Assembly (NCBI GenBank): GCA_009922615.1
Contig: RFVF01000002.1
Location: 1 to 64,000, forward strand
Length of the DNA: 64,000 nucleotides
Source: Pseudomonadota bacterium
GTDB taxonomy: Bacteria > Verrucomicrobiota > Verrucomicrobiia > Limisphaerales > SXTU01
Direction: 5' to 3'
Of the stretch, positions 43,355 to 51,285 are shown piece by piece. Numbering within the stretch: the first letter of the stretch is position 1; each line of letters begins with the position of its first letter. The position numbers and the translations under genes were made by a program. The notes beneath the pieces are model-generated. The model had not been told where the DNA came from. It ran no database searches and saw nothing but the letters and a program-made list of their open reading frames with translations.

Positions 43355-44998
43355 TTGAACGAACTTTTCCAACGCCACGGAAACGCCTTGCGCCACGCGC
43401 TCGCCGTGCTGGCCGGGCTGCTGCTGGCGGCGGCGTTTCCCAAGCCGGGCGTCCCGGGCTTTGCGTGGGTCGCGCCGGGACTGCTGCTCTTCAGCGCGGT
43501 CGGACAGCCGGCGAAGGTCGCGTTCCGGCTTGGCTGGCTGGGTGGCTTGGCCTTCAACCTCGCGGCGCTGCACTGGCTGCTGTTCATCCCGGTGACGGGC
43601 TTTCCGATTCTGGGCTGGCTGGCGTTGAGCGCGTATTGTGCGCTGTATCCGGGGCTGTGGGTGTGGCTTTGCTGGCGCATCGGACCAAACGACTTTCAAA
43701 CCTTGAACCGCAGACAACGGGCGTGGTGGACATTTCAATGCGCGGTGCTGTGGGTGGCGCTGGAAACCATTCTCGGCTGCTTCCTCACGGGCTTTCCGTG
43801 GCTCGCGCTGGGCGTGTCGCAGCACAAACTGGCGCCGCTGATTCAGATTGCGTCGCTCACCGGCGTCGTGGGCGTGTCGTTTCTGGCGGTGTGGTTTGCG
43901 GTCGCGCTGGCGGGAGATGGGATGGAATTGTGGCACCGGTCCGAGCGGTTCAACAAATGGGTGATGGTGTGCCTGCTGCCGCTGGGTGCAGCGGTGGTTG
44001 TGACCGCGTGGGGGTTCCAACATTCGTTAGGCAAGTATTACGAAGATTTGCGGCGGGGTGATCGCCGAGAATTGTCGCTCGCTCTCGTCCAGCCCAGCAT
44101 TCCGCAGACGATGATTTGGAACCCGGCGGAGAAGACCAACCGCTTCGCCAAGCTGATGCAGCTCTCCGAACTCGCGCTCGCCACCAAGCCCGACGCGCTG
44201 GTCTGGCCCGAGGCCGCGTTGCCGGACATGAACGAGGAGAGCTTCCGCGCGGTCACGAACCTCGTCGCCACGCACCAGGTCTGGATGGTCTTTGGCGCAG
44301 ATGACTACGAATTGAAGCCCGGCGCGCCGCGTGACTCGCAACAGCCGGCGGACTACAACTTTTACAACTCTGCGTTCCTGCTTTCGCCCGAAGGCAAAGT
44401 TGTCTCGACCTACCGCAAGCGGCGGCTCGTGATCTTCGGCGAATACATCCCATTGCTGGACTGGCTGCCGTTTCTGAAATGGTTCACGCCCATCGAAGGC
44501 GGCTTCACAGCGGGGAAGGAGCCTGTGGCCTTCACGTTGCCCGTGCCGCGACCCGAAGGCGACACGCGCCCGCCGCTCCGGGCCGGGATGTTGATTTGCT
44601 TCGAGGATGTCATCGCCTCCGCCGCGCGCGAGAGTGCGGCGGACGCGGACTTCCTGCTGAATCTCACGAATGACGGCTGGTTCGGCGAGAGCTCACAGCA
44701 GTTCCAGCACGCGGCGCACAGCGTCTTCCGCGCGGTGGAGAACCGCCGGCCCGTCGTGCGCTGCACGAACAACGGCCTGACCTGCTGGGTGGACGAATGG
44801 GGCTTCACGCACGCCCTCGGCGTGGGTGACGCGGCGGACGTGCATGGCGCGGGCTTTCGCGTGGTGAAGCTGGCCGTGCCGATCCAAGGCTCAGAAGCTC
44901 GGACATTTTATCAGAGGCACGGGGAGTGGTTCGGCTGGAGCTGCGTGGGCTTGTCGCTGCTGCGCCTGTTCCGAATCCGCCGCGCGACCGGCGCTTAA
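43355..44998 (+). CDS. lnt: Apolipoprotein N-acyltransferase (Lnt)
   Basis: An approximately 547-aa inner-membrane enzyme that adds the third acyl chain to the N-terminal Cys of lipoproteins. Eight hydrophobic segments precede a periplasmic nitrilase-like domain with the catalytic Glu in VWPEAALPDM, Lys in STYRKRRLVIFGEYIP and Cys in MLICFEDVI. NLTNDGWFGESSQQFQH is a further family motif. No ATG fits; TTG at 43355 or 43319 are the best starts. The stop codon overlaps that of the convergent cyclase gene (TTAA). Its presence supports a diderm envelope. Confidence 0.88.
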   Translation: MNELFQRHGNALRHALAVLAGLLLAAAFPKPGVPGFAWVAPGLLLFSAVGQPAKVAFRLGWLGGLAFNLAALHWLLFIPVTGFPILGWLALSAYCALYPGLWVWLCWRIGPNDFQTLNRRQRAWWTFQCAVLWVALETILGCFLTGFPWLALGVSQHKLAPLIQIASLTGVVGVSFLAVWFAVALAGDGMELWHRSERFNKWVMVCLLPLGAAVVVTAWGFQHSLGKYYEDLRRGDRRELSLALVQPSIPQTMIWNPAEKTNRFAKLMQLSELALATKPDALVWPEAALPDMNEESFRAVTNLVATHQVWMVFGADDYELKPGAPRDSQQPADYNFYNSAFLLSPEGKVVSTYRKRRLVIFGEYIPLLDWLPFLKWFTPIEGGFTAGKEPVAFTLPVPRPEGDTRPPLRAGMLICFEDVIASAARESAADADFLLNLTNDGWFGESSQQFQHAAHSVFRAVENRRPVVRCTNNGLTCWVDEWGFTHALGVGDAADVHGAGFRVVKLAVPIQGSEARTFYQRHGEWFGWSCVGLSLLRLFRIRRATGA

Positions 44999-46206
44999 AC
45001 TTTCTTCCCGTCGAGCAGATAGGAGCGGACTTCGCCGACGCCTTTGCAGTGGACGGCTCCGCGTTCGGTGAGATGGAACTTGTCGCGAAGCAAGCGGCGG
45101 GTGCCTTCGGAGATTTGAACGTGGTTGGGTGGGCCGGAGGATTGCATCCGGCTGGCGAGGTTGACGGTGGTGCCCCAGAGATCGTAAGTGAATTTCCGGC
45201 GTCCGATCACGCCGGCGATGACCGGGCCGGAGTTCAGGCCGATGCGGAGGGCGAGCTGGGTGCCGCGCTCGCGATTGAGGTCCGCAGTCACCGCCAACAT
45301 CGCGAGTGCCATCTCCGCGACCACTTCCGCTTGGTCCGGACTCGGGACCGGCAGCCCGCCGACCACGAGATAGCTGTCGCCGATGGTTTTGATTTTTTCC
45401 AAGCCGTGCTGTTCAGCGAGGCGGTCAAAACGGGAGAAGAGGTCGTTGAGCAGGGAGACGAGTTCCTCGGGCTCGGTCTGATTGGCGAGCGAGGTGAAGC
45501 CCACAATGTCCGCGAAGAGGACGGTGACCTCGGTGAAGCGTTCGGCGATGGTGCGCTCGCCCAGCTTGAGCCGGTCGGCGATGGCCCGGGGGAGGATGTT
45601 CAGCAGGAGGCGCTCGGATTTTTCCTTCTCGATTTCGAGGAGCTGCTTTTCCCGCTGTAGCTCAACGACGCGCAGCCGTTCGAGATCGCGCAGGCGCTTG
45701 CGCTCCAAGGAGGCGGTGACGCGCGCACGCAGGATGATGGCGTTGACGGGCTTGGGCAGAAAATCCTCCGCCCCCATTTCGATGCAGCGGGCGACGGATT
45801 CCAGTTCGTTCATGCCCGAGGCGACGATGACCGGGAGGTGGTGCAAAAAGGGATCCTCCTTGACGGTCTGCAGGACAGTGAAGCCATCCATGCCCGGCAT
45901 CTGAATGTCCAGCAAGAGCAGGTCAAACTCGCGCTCCCGCAGTGCCACGAGAGCGGTTTCGCCATCGGTGGCCTCGGCTAGGTTATGATAGCCGAGGGAG
46001 CGGAGCGTGAGGGTCAGCACCGTGCGCATCGGATCATCATCGTCCACCACGAGGATGGCGGCCTGCTGGCCCGATTGATCACCTTCGGCCCGCTGCAACT
46101 GCAGTGCCTGTTCCGGGGTCAGGCCGCTTTGCAGGTCGGCGCGCAACAAGCGAAAGGCACTGGGCTCCTCCTCGGGCAGATGCGGAGGCTGGAGGGGTGC
46201 TTCCAT
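44995..46206 (-). CDS. Response regulator fused to class III adenylate cyclase
   Basis: A 403-aa cytoplasmic protein. A receiver domain covers about 50-165 with the acidic pair at 55-57, phospho-acceptor D100 and K152 (PKP). A helical linker, VELQREKQLLEIEKEKSERL, and the cyclase-transducer-like LLLNILP follow. The catalytic domain starts at VTVLFADIVGFTSLA (metal Asp 233) and includes IKTIGDSYLVVGG and FTYDLWGTTVN. The Lys and Asp that select adenine in adenylate cyclases are both present, so the product is probably cAMP. The cognate sensor kinase is not adjacent. Homologues exist widely in PVC bacteria and cyanobacteria. Confidence 0.85.
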   Translation of the reverse strand: MEAPLQPPHLPEEEPSAFRLLRADLQSGLTPEQALQLQRAEGDQSGQQAAILVVDDDDPMRTVLTLTLRSLGYHNLAEATDGETALVALREREFDLLLLDIQMPGMDGFTVLQTVKEDPFLHHLPVIVASGMNELESVARCIEMGAEDFLPKPVNAIILRARVTASLERKRLRDLERLRVVELQREKQLLEIEKEKSERLLLNILPRAIADRLKLGERTIAERFTEVTVLFADIVGFTSLANQTEPEELVSLLNDLFSRFDRLAEQHGLEKIKTIGDSYLVVGGLPVPSPDQAEVVAEMALAMLAVTADLNRERGTQLALRIGLNSGPVIAGVIGRRKFTYDLWGTTVNLASRMQSSGPPNHVQISEGTRRLLRDKFHLTERGAVHCKGVGEVRSYLLDGKKV

Positions 46207-46341
46207 GTTCGTTTCGCAAGTGATAGGGTGTCGAACTACGAGGTCGGATCGTTGACAAAGTGCTCCGGCGAGTCAGCTAAATTCGCGGTGAGCGGAAATC
46301 CTGCTTGCGCCGCCGTCGGCTTCTGTCGAAAACTCGTCGTC

Positions 46342-47562
46342 GTGTTTCCAGTCAGCCGCAGCAAAATCGTTTTTAGCGCGATACTGGCCGGTGTAGTCAC
46401 GCCGGCAAGCGCGCTGGGCCTTCGGATCGCCGATCAAGACCCCTTCGCCACCGCGCGCGGCAACGCTTTCGTGGCCACGGCAGACAACCCCTCGGCCATC
46501 TACTACAATCCGGCCGGGCTGACCCAGTTGGAGGGACATCAGTTGCGTATCGGCACCTACGCGATCGCGCTAAAGTCCCAGTTTACCACGCCCGCCAGGG
46601 CGGTCTTCGACACGAAGAGCCGCATGGATTTCGCGCCGCAGTTTTATTACGCCTACGGAATGAAAGACCAGCCGCTGGCGTTTGGCCTCGGCTTTTATTC
46701 TCCTTACGGGCTGGCCTTGGAGTGGCCCAACAATCCGAGTTTCGGGCCGGTCTATGGCAAGATGGCCTACCTCACGCTCAACCCGGTCGCCGCGTGGCAG
46801 GTGCATCCCACGCTGTCCGTCGCGGCCGGGCTGACGCTCAATTATGCGGAGCTGGAGATTCGCCAGCCGGCGCTGGCTGCTCCCGGCTTCCCCAGTGTCA
46901 ACCGCTTCAAGGGCGAGGACCTCGACGCGGGCTACAACCTGGGCCTGCTCTGGCAGCCTTTCAAACAACACTCCTTCGGCGTGAACTATCGCAGTGCCAC
47001 CACGCAGAATTTCACCGGCTCGGCGACAACAAGCGGCACCGGCTTGTTTGACGGGACCGGACCGGCGAACGCGCGGATGCCGTTGCCGCGCCATGTGGCG
47101 TGCGGCTACTCCTTCCGCCCGACGCCGGAGTGGAACTTCGAGTTCAACGCGGACTGGACGGAATGGGAGCGGATGAACACGGTGAATTTCGTGCAGCCGG
47201 TGGGGACATTCCCGGTGCCGTTCAACTGGCGTTCGAGCTGGTTCTACGAATTCGGCGTGACGCGCAAATTCGAGGGCGGCTGGCGGGCGAGCGCCGGCTA
47301 CATCTTCAGCGAGAACTCCGTGCCAGATGCGAACTTCTCGCCGCTGGTGCCGGACTCGGACCGGCATATTTTCAGTGTAGGGGTGGGACGCCAACAGACG
47401 CGAGTAAACTGGGATGTCGGTTATCAACTGGCGTGGGGACCAGGCCGCACCGTGACCGGGAACAACCTGGCCTTTCCCTTGCCTGCCAACTCCACACACG
47501 CCGATGGTCGCTACACATTCCTCAGCCACGCCTTCACCGCTGCGGTCGGCTTCCGCTTCTGA
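46342..47562 (+). CDS. Outer-membrane long-chain fatty-acid/hydrocarbon transporter (FadL/OmpP1/TodX family)
   Basis: A 406-aa outer-membrane beta barrel from GTG 46342, with a signal peptide ending at PASA. The family-defining N-terminal hatch follows: GNAFVATADNPSAIYYNPAGL (split by one turn), with NPAGL conserved. The middle holds repeated amphipathic strands and the chain ends in AFTAAVGFRF, with the terminal Phe expected for BAM-inserted proteins. Likely substrates are fatty acids or other hydrophobic compounds. The next gene's ATG lies inside its 3' end. Confidence 0.85.
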   Translation: MFPVSRSKIVFSAILAGVVTPASALGLRIADQDPFATARGNAFVATADNPSAIYYNPAGLTQLEGHQLRIGTYAIALKSQFTTPARAVFDTKSRMDFAPQFYYAYGMKDQPLAFGLGFYSPYGLALEWPNNPSFGPVYGKMAYLTLNPVAAWQVHPTLSVAAGLTLNYAELEIRQPALAAPGFPSVNRFKGEDLDAGYNLGLLWQPFKQHSFGVNYRSATTQNFTGSATTSGTGLFDGTGPANARMPLPRHVACGYSFRPTPEWNFEFNADWTEWERMNTVNFVQPVGTFPVPFNWRSSWFYEFGVTRKFEGGWRASAGYIFSENSVPDANFSPLVPDSDRHIFSVGVGRQQTRVNWDVGYQLAWGPGRTVTGNNLAFPLPANSTHADGRYTFLSHAFTAAVGFRF

Positions 47563-47827
47563 AGCCGCCGCGCCGCGCCCCACGCTCCTAGTGGTGGACG
47601 ACGAAGAAGGCCCGCGCCAATCGTTGCGCGTCGTGTTCCGCGAGCTTTACGACGTGGTGCTCGCCGATAGCGGCCCGCGCGCGTTGGAGATCATCAAGAG
47701 TCGCCGCGTGGATGCCGCCGTGCTCGACATCCGCATGACCGGCATGTCCGGCACCGAGCTGCTTGGGCACCTCAAACAACTCGACCCACGCATCGAGGTG
47801 GTGATGCTCACCGCAGCTCCAGGGTGA
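47504..47827 (+). pseudogene. Truncated receiver-domain protein (front half of a broken regulator/kinase)
   Basis: 107 codons give a receiver with acidic residues V-DDEE at about 31-34, phospho-acceptor D75 (AVLDIRM) and the beta-4 Thr in VVMLTA. The frame then stops after APG, before the beta-5 Lys-Pro that every working receiver needs. Two bases later a histidine-kinase frame begins. In full-length relatives the receiver continues through DYLNKPF-like sequence and a linker into MAR..NEIYASVMHDI, so about 50-80 codons seem to have been deleted with a frameshift. The start overlaps the FadL-like gene by 59 bp. Confidence 0.6.
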
Positions 47828-47828
47828 A

Positions 47829-48587
47829 ATGGCCCGCTCGCAAAACGAGATTTATGCCAGCGTCATGCACGACATTGGCAGCCCGCTCACCGCCGTTTCC
47901 GTCATGCTGCAAATGGTCACGATGGACCTCGAAGCGACCCGGGGTGGAGCACCAGCGGCGGTCAAGGAGCAACTATCCCGCGTGAACCAGCAGGTGGGGC
48001 GCTGCATGGAAATCTCTCGGCGCTACTTGAACTACGCCCGAGAACGCTCCATGCAGAAGCAGACCGTCCGGCTCAACCAGGCATTGGCGGATGTCCGTGA
48101 ACTGCTCCGCGCCCACCCCAGCGGTCGCCGGCATCAGCTCGACGTCCAGCTCATGCCGGCGGATCTCACCATCCGCATGCACGGCACCGATCTCATTCAA
48201 GTCCTGCTGAATTTAATCACCAACGCCTTCCAGTCCTCCAGCACTCCGTTGCGCGTGGAAGTTGCGGGCGTATATCACGACGATCCGCTGGCACCGGCCG
48301 ACCTGCTCGACCAACCCCAGCGATTCCTAGCCAACCGTGAAGTTTTTGCCAACGAGCCTCCGCTGGTCGCGCTGCGGGTGAGTGACACGGGACCGGGCAT
48401 TCCGGAAAACCTCCTGCCCAGAATATTCGAGAGCTATTTCACGACCAAAACACCCGGCGAAGGCACCGGGTTGGGCCTCGTCATCGTGCGACGACTCGTG
48501 TCCCAGGTCAAAGGGGGCCTCCAAGTGGAATCCAAACCGGACGAAGGCACGACCTTCACCGTGCTCCTCCCCGTCGAGGTTGGCTGA
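47829..48587 (+). CDS. Histidine kinase core (rear half of a broken regulator/kinase)
   Basis: A 252-aa cytoplasmic kinase core without its own sensor region. The H-box YASVMHDIGSPL places the phosphorylated His at H14. The ATPase domain has the N-box NLITNAFQSS, G1 VSDTGPGIPENL, the F-box IFESYFTTK and G2 GEGTGLGLVIVRRL. The codons just upstream of the ATG, in the same frame, read Leu-Gln-Gly-Glu, which fits the linker of receiver-kinase fusions. It therefore looks like the remainder of a single gene. It could still be translated from this ATG and act as an orphan kinase. Confidence 0.75.
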   Translation: MARSQNEIYASVMHDIGSPLTAVSVMLQMVTMDLEATRGGAPAAVKEQLSRVNQQVGRCMEISRRYLNYARERSMQKQTVRLNQALADVRELLRAHPSGRRHQLDVQLMPADLTIRMHGTDLIQVLLNLITNAFQSSSTPLRVEVAGVYHDDPLAPADLLDQPQRFLANREVFANEPPLVALRVSDTGPGIPENLLPRIFESYFTTKTPGEGTGLGLVIVRRLVSQVKGGLQVESKPDEGTTFTVLLPVEVG

Positions 48588-48604
48588 ACGCGCGGGCCGC
48601 CGAC

Positions 48605-49060
48605 TTAATTAGTCTGCGAATACTCCTGTTCGAGCTTCTTTGCACACTCAGGGCAGATGCCGTGCGAGGCCTTCACACCGGTCTGCTGGGCGAAGTGCTG
48701 CTCGATGGTCAGCCACTTGCGCTCCACTTCGATCTTCCGGCACCACGCGCAAACGTGGAGGAAGGACTCCAGATAACTCAGGCGCGAGACGATGAGATAG
48801 ATTTTATAGGCCGAGAAAATCCACAGCAGAATCACCACGCCAGATTTCGCCGAGACTTCGAGATAGGTTTCCTCGTTACCATCGCCTACTCCGAGATGCT
48901 GCCAGAGGCCGAAAAGCTTGTCAGCCCACAGGACCATCACGATGGTGACGAAACCCAACGCATGCCAGAACAGCGCCTTGTGCCAATGGATTTCCTGCTT
49001 GGGTGGCGGCGGGGCCTTCTTGTCGTGCTCGCCAATTTTCGTTTCAGTTGAAGAGTCCAT
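48605..49060 (-). CDS. Membrane protein with paired CxxC motifs, function unknown
   Basis: A 151-aa protein. The N-terminal 35 residues are hydrophilic and Pro/Lys-rich. Two helices follow at about 45-65 (ALGFVTIVMVLWADKLFG) and 82-103 (VVILLWIFSAYKIYLIV). The C-terminal cytoplasmic tail has HVCAWCRKIEVE and HGICPECAKKLEQEY, two Cys pairs that could bind Zn or form a rubredoxin-like knuckle. CAWCRKI..W-type tails are seen next to signalling genes in this phylum. It is convergent with the kinase gene. The ATG at 49060 is chosen over one 21 codons earlier. Confidence 0.6.
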   Translation of the reverse strand: MDSSTETKIGEHDKKAPPPPKQEIHWHKALFWHALGFVTIVMVLWADKLFGLWQHLGVGDGNEETYLEVSAKSGVVILLWIFSAYKIYLIVSRLSYLESFLHVCAWCRKIEVERKWLTIEQHFAQQTGVKASHGICPECAKKLEQEYSQTN

Positions 49061-49255
49061 TGATGCGAGTTGTTTTATAGCGGCCGGCTCAAATCTCACT
49101 GACAGCCAGTTTTGAATCCACATTCACAGTTACCGCTGGATCATGGCGCTTAAGCGTTCTGTGGGTGGAGAATCGGTTACACTCCGGGAAAAGCGAGCCA
49201 AAAGGGGATTACGCACCTCAGTAAAGTTCTTAGGGTCTCGAGTCGGCTTCCCAAC
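49061..49255. other. Gap without a recognised gene
   Basis: This 195-bp stretch between two leftward genes contains no ORF with coding character and no clear stem with a T-run. The promoter of the CxxC membrane-protein gene is expected here. Nothing else is seen. Confidence 0.3.
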
Positions 49256-50671
49256 CTACTGCTCTGCCCAAATGACTCCACCCAACGAGCTCAACAGCTC
49301 CGCCATCTCCCACACCGGCCGCTGCGCTGACAGCGCGTCGGCGGCCCGCCCATGCTCCCATACCGCATGGTGGATGGCCCGGCCCACGTCGGCCCGCCGA
49401 CCCGGCTGCGCTAAGCCACCACCGAGAAAGCCCGCGAGCACATCGCCACTGCCACCCTGCGCAAGCTGCGGATTGCCCGATGAATTCAGAAAGAGCTTGG
49501 CCGCGTCCCTTCCCACAAGCGTGTGCCGTCCCTTCAACACCACCCAGCATCCGCCCCAATCGCAGGCCAGTGTCCGCACCGCATCCGGGCGATCCGCCTG
49601 CACCTCTGCCGTCGTGCGACCCAACATCCGCGCCGCCTCGCCCGGATGCGGCGTAATCACCCGCACCGCGCCGACCGGTGTATCCCCCGGCGGCAACCAG
49701 TCCAGCGCACTGGCATCTGCAATCACCGGCAGCGGCGACTCGGCCCACAGCCGGACCGTCTCGCGAACCAACTCCGGAGACACGTCTGCGCCCGCGAGCC
49801 CCGGGCCGAACAAAATCGCCGAGCACGACTCCGGCAGCCGCGTTTCCGGAGTCCACGGATGCACCATCGGCTGCGCCAGTTGCGCCGCCACCGCTGGATA
49901 CGCGCGCTCCGTCGTGAAAACGCTCACCAGCCCAGGCATCGCCCGCAGCGCCCCGCGCGCCGCCAGCACCGCCGCGCCGTGATAACCCACACTGCCCGCA
50001 AAAATCGCCAGATGGCCGAACGTCCCCTTGTGCCCATCCACCGGACGTGGCGGAGGGAAACCCGTAAAGTCTTCCGGCAAGGTCCAGTTCAACTCGGACT
50101 CGAACGGACACGGCACCAGCCCGATGTCCGCCGCGACCTCCAGCCGCCCGGTAAACGGCGCGGCATTCGTGCGCAACAATCCTTGCTTCATCGCACCGAA
50201 CGTCACTGTCACCGTCGCGCGCACCGCGTCACCGAGCGGCTCGCCGGTGTCCGCATCCAAGCCCGACGGCACATCCACCGCGAGGATGGGCACGCGCGAC
50301 GCGTTCAACGCCGCGACCAAATTCAGCCAGTCGGCATCCAGCGGTCGGCTCAAGCCAATGCCAAACAAGCCGTCCACGATGAGCGCGCCGGAAAATGCTA
50401 TCACCTCCGCCCGCACCGCCGCCGGGTCGGTCGCGTTCAGCAATCGCACGCGAAAGTCAGTCAAAGCTTCCGCCGCAAACCGCGCGTCGTCCCCGTTGTG
50501 GCCTTTGCCTGCGAGCACGAGCACCTCCGCACCGCTCCGCGTGATACGTCGCACCACCGCCGCCACCGCCGCGCCCGCCCGGCGCATGACTGATTCCTCG
50601 GATGCGCCGGTCAACCACGTGGCGCGCTCCCACTCGCGCATCTGGGCAATGGTGATAACGGGTGTTGGCAT
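49256..50671 (-). CDS. nnr: Bifunctional NAD(P)H-hydrate epimerase / ADP-dependent NAD(P)H-hydrate dehydratase (Nnr)
   Basis: A 471-aa metabolite-repair enzyme that restores NAD(P)H from its hydrated, inactive forms. The N-terminal YjeF_N epimerase domain (about 1-215) includes LVLAGKGHNGDDARF and VDVPSGLDADTG. The C-terminal carbohydrate-kinase-like dehydratase domain includes KGTFGHLAIFAGSVGYHGAA, VRVITPHPGEAARMLGR and the catalytic-loop LAQGGSGDVLAGFLGG. The ATG at 50671 gives the usual N-terminus. It is downstream of the electron-transfer operon on the same strand but is a housekeeping gene. Confidence 0.9.
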   Translation of the reverse strand: MPTPVITIAQMREWERATWLTGASEESVMRRAGAAVAAVVRRITRSGAEVLVLAGKGHNGDDARFAAEALTDFRVRLLNATDPAAVRAEVIAFSGALIVDGLFGIGLSRPLDADWLNLVAALNASRVPILAVDVPSGLDADTGEPLGDAVRATVTVTFGAMKQGLLRTNAAPFTGRLEVAADIGLVPCPFESELNWTLPEDFTGFPPPRPVDGHKGTFGHLAIFAGSVGYHGAAVLAARGALRAMPGLVSVFTTERAYPAVAAQLAQPMVHPWTPETRLPESCSAILFGPGLAGADVSPELVRETVRLWAESPLPVIADASALDWLPPGDTPVGAVRVITPHPGEAARMLGRTTAEVQADRPDAVRTLACDWGGCWVVLKGRHTLVGRDAAKLFLNSSGNPQLAQGGSGDVLAGFLGGGLAQPGRRADVGRAIHHAVWEHGRAADALSAQRPVWEMAELLSSLGGVIWAEQ

Positions 50672-50749
50672 GGCGTAACTAGAAGGGAAAAGCACCGCCA
50701 GCGCAATGTCAGCCGAAACAACGCAAGCCCACCGATGGCAACGCGGCCT

Positions 50750-51283
50750 TCAGGTCACCGAGCTGGTCGAACAACTACAGTTGGGCGAACACGGAATACC
50801 CGCCGGCCTTTCTTCGGCCTGAAGGCCGCGGTCCAAGCCGGGGTTGGCTCCGCCTAAATCGTCAACGACCTTACACAGCTGTTTGTAATAATCCTCGCGG
50901 CTCAGCCCCAACGCGGCGGCCCCGAATGCCTCGGCATCCTCCGCCGTGGCGAAGTCACCGTAGTTCACCGCGACCAACTGGTAGAGCACCAGCGCGGGCA
51001 CGGAGTTCAATTCCGTCTCGAAGCGAGGGTGGACACATACGCGGAAACCGGCGTCAGGGCGCGCGCCGAGCGGTTCGGGGTAGGCGAACTCGTCCGGTTG
51101 GAGCGGCGCGGCATCGAACGCGATCGTGCATGGGTAACGCACGAACTTGCGGTCTTCGAGGAGTTGGTTGAGTTCCGCCCAGCCGAGATTCGGGCCGAAC
51201 TTCGCGCGGACCTCCGCGCCCTTCGTAGCGCAGTGGTCGCGGAGAGATTGGCGGGCGTCTTCGGCGGTGAGCTGAGTTGCCAT
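50750..51283 (-). CDS. Last gene of the electron-transfer operon, 177 aa, function unknown
   Basis: It starts two bases after the NrfD-type gene and so belongs to the same operon. The protein is soluble and acidic, with no signal peptide and no heme motif. A central segment, PEPLGARPDAGFRVCVHPRFE, and a C-terminal helix, REDYYKQLCKVVDDL, are recognisable landmarks. The last about 40 residues change character and end in a Cys-rich PCSPNCSCSTSS tail. I do not recognise the family. It could be a cytoplasmic partner or assembly factor of the membrane complex. Confidence 0.6.
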   Translation of the reverse strand: MATQLTAEDARQSLRDHCATKGAEVRAKFGPNLGWAELNQLLEDRKFVRYPCTIAFDAAPLQPDEFAYPEPLGARPDAGFRVCVHPRFETELNSVPALVLYQLVAVNYGDFATAEDAEAFGAAALGLSREDYYKQLCKVVDDLGGANPGLDRGLQAEERPAGIPCSPNCSCSTSSVT

Positions 51284-51285
51284 GA

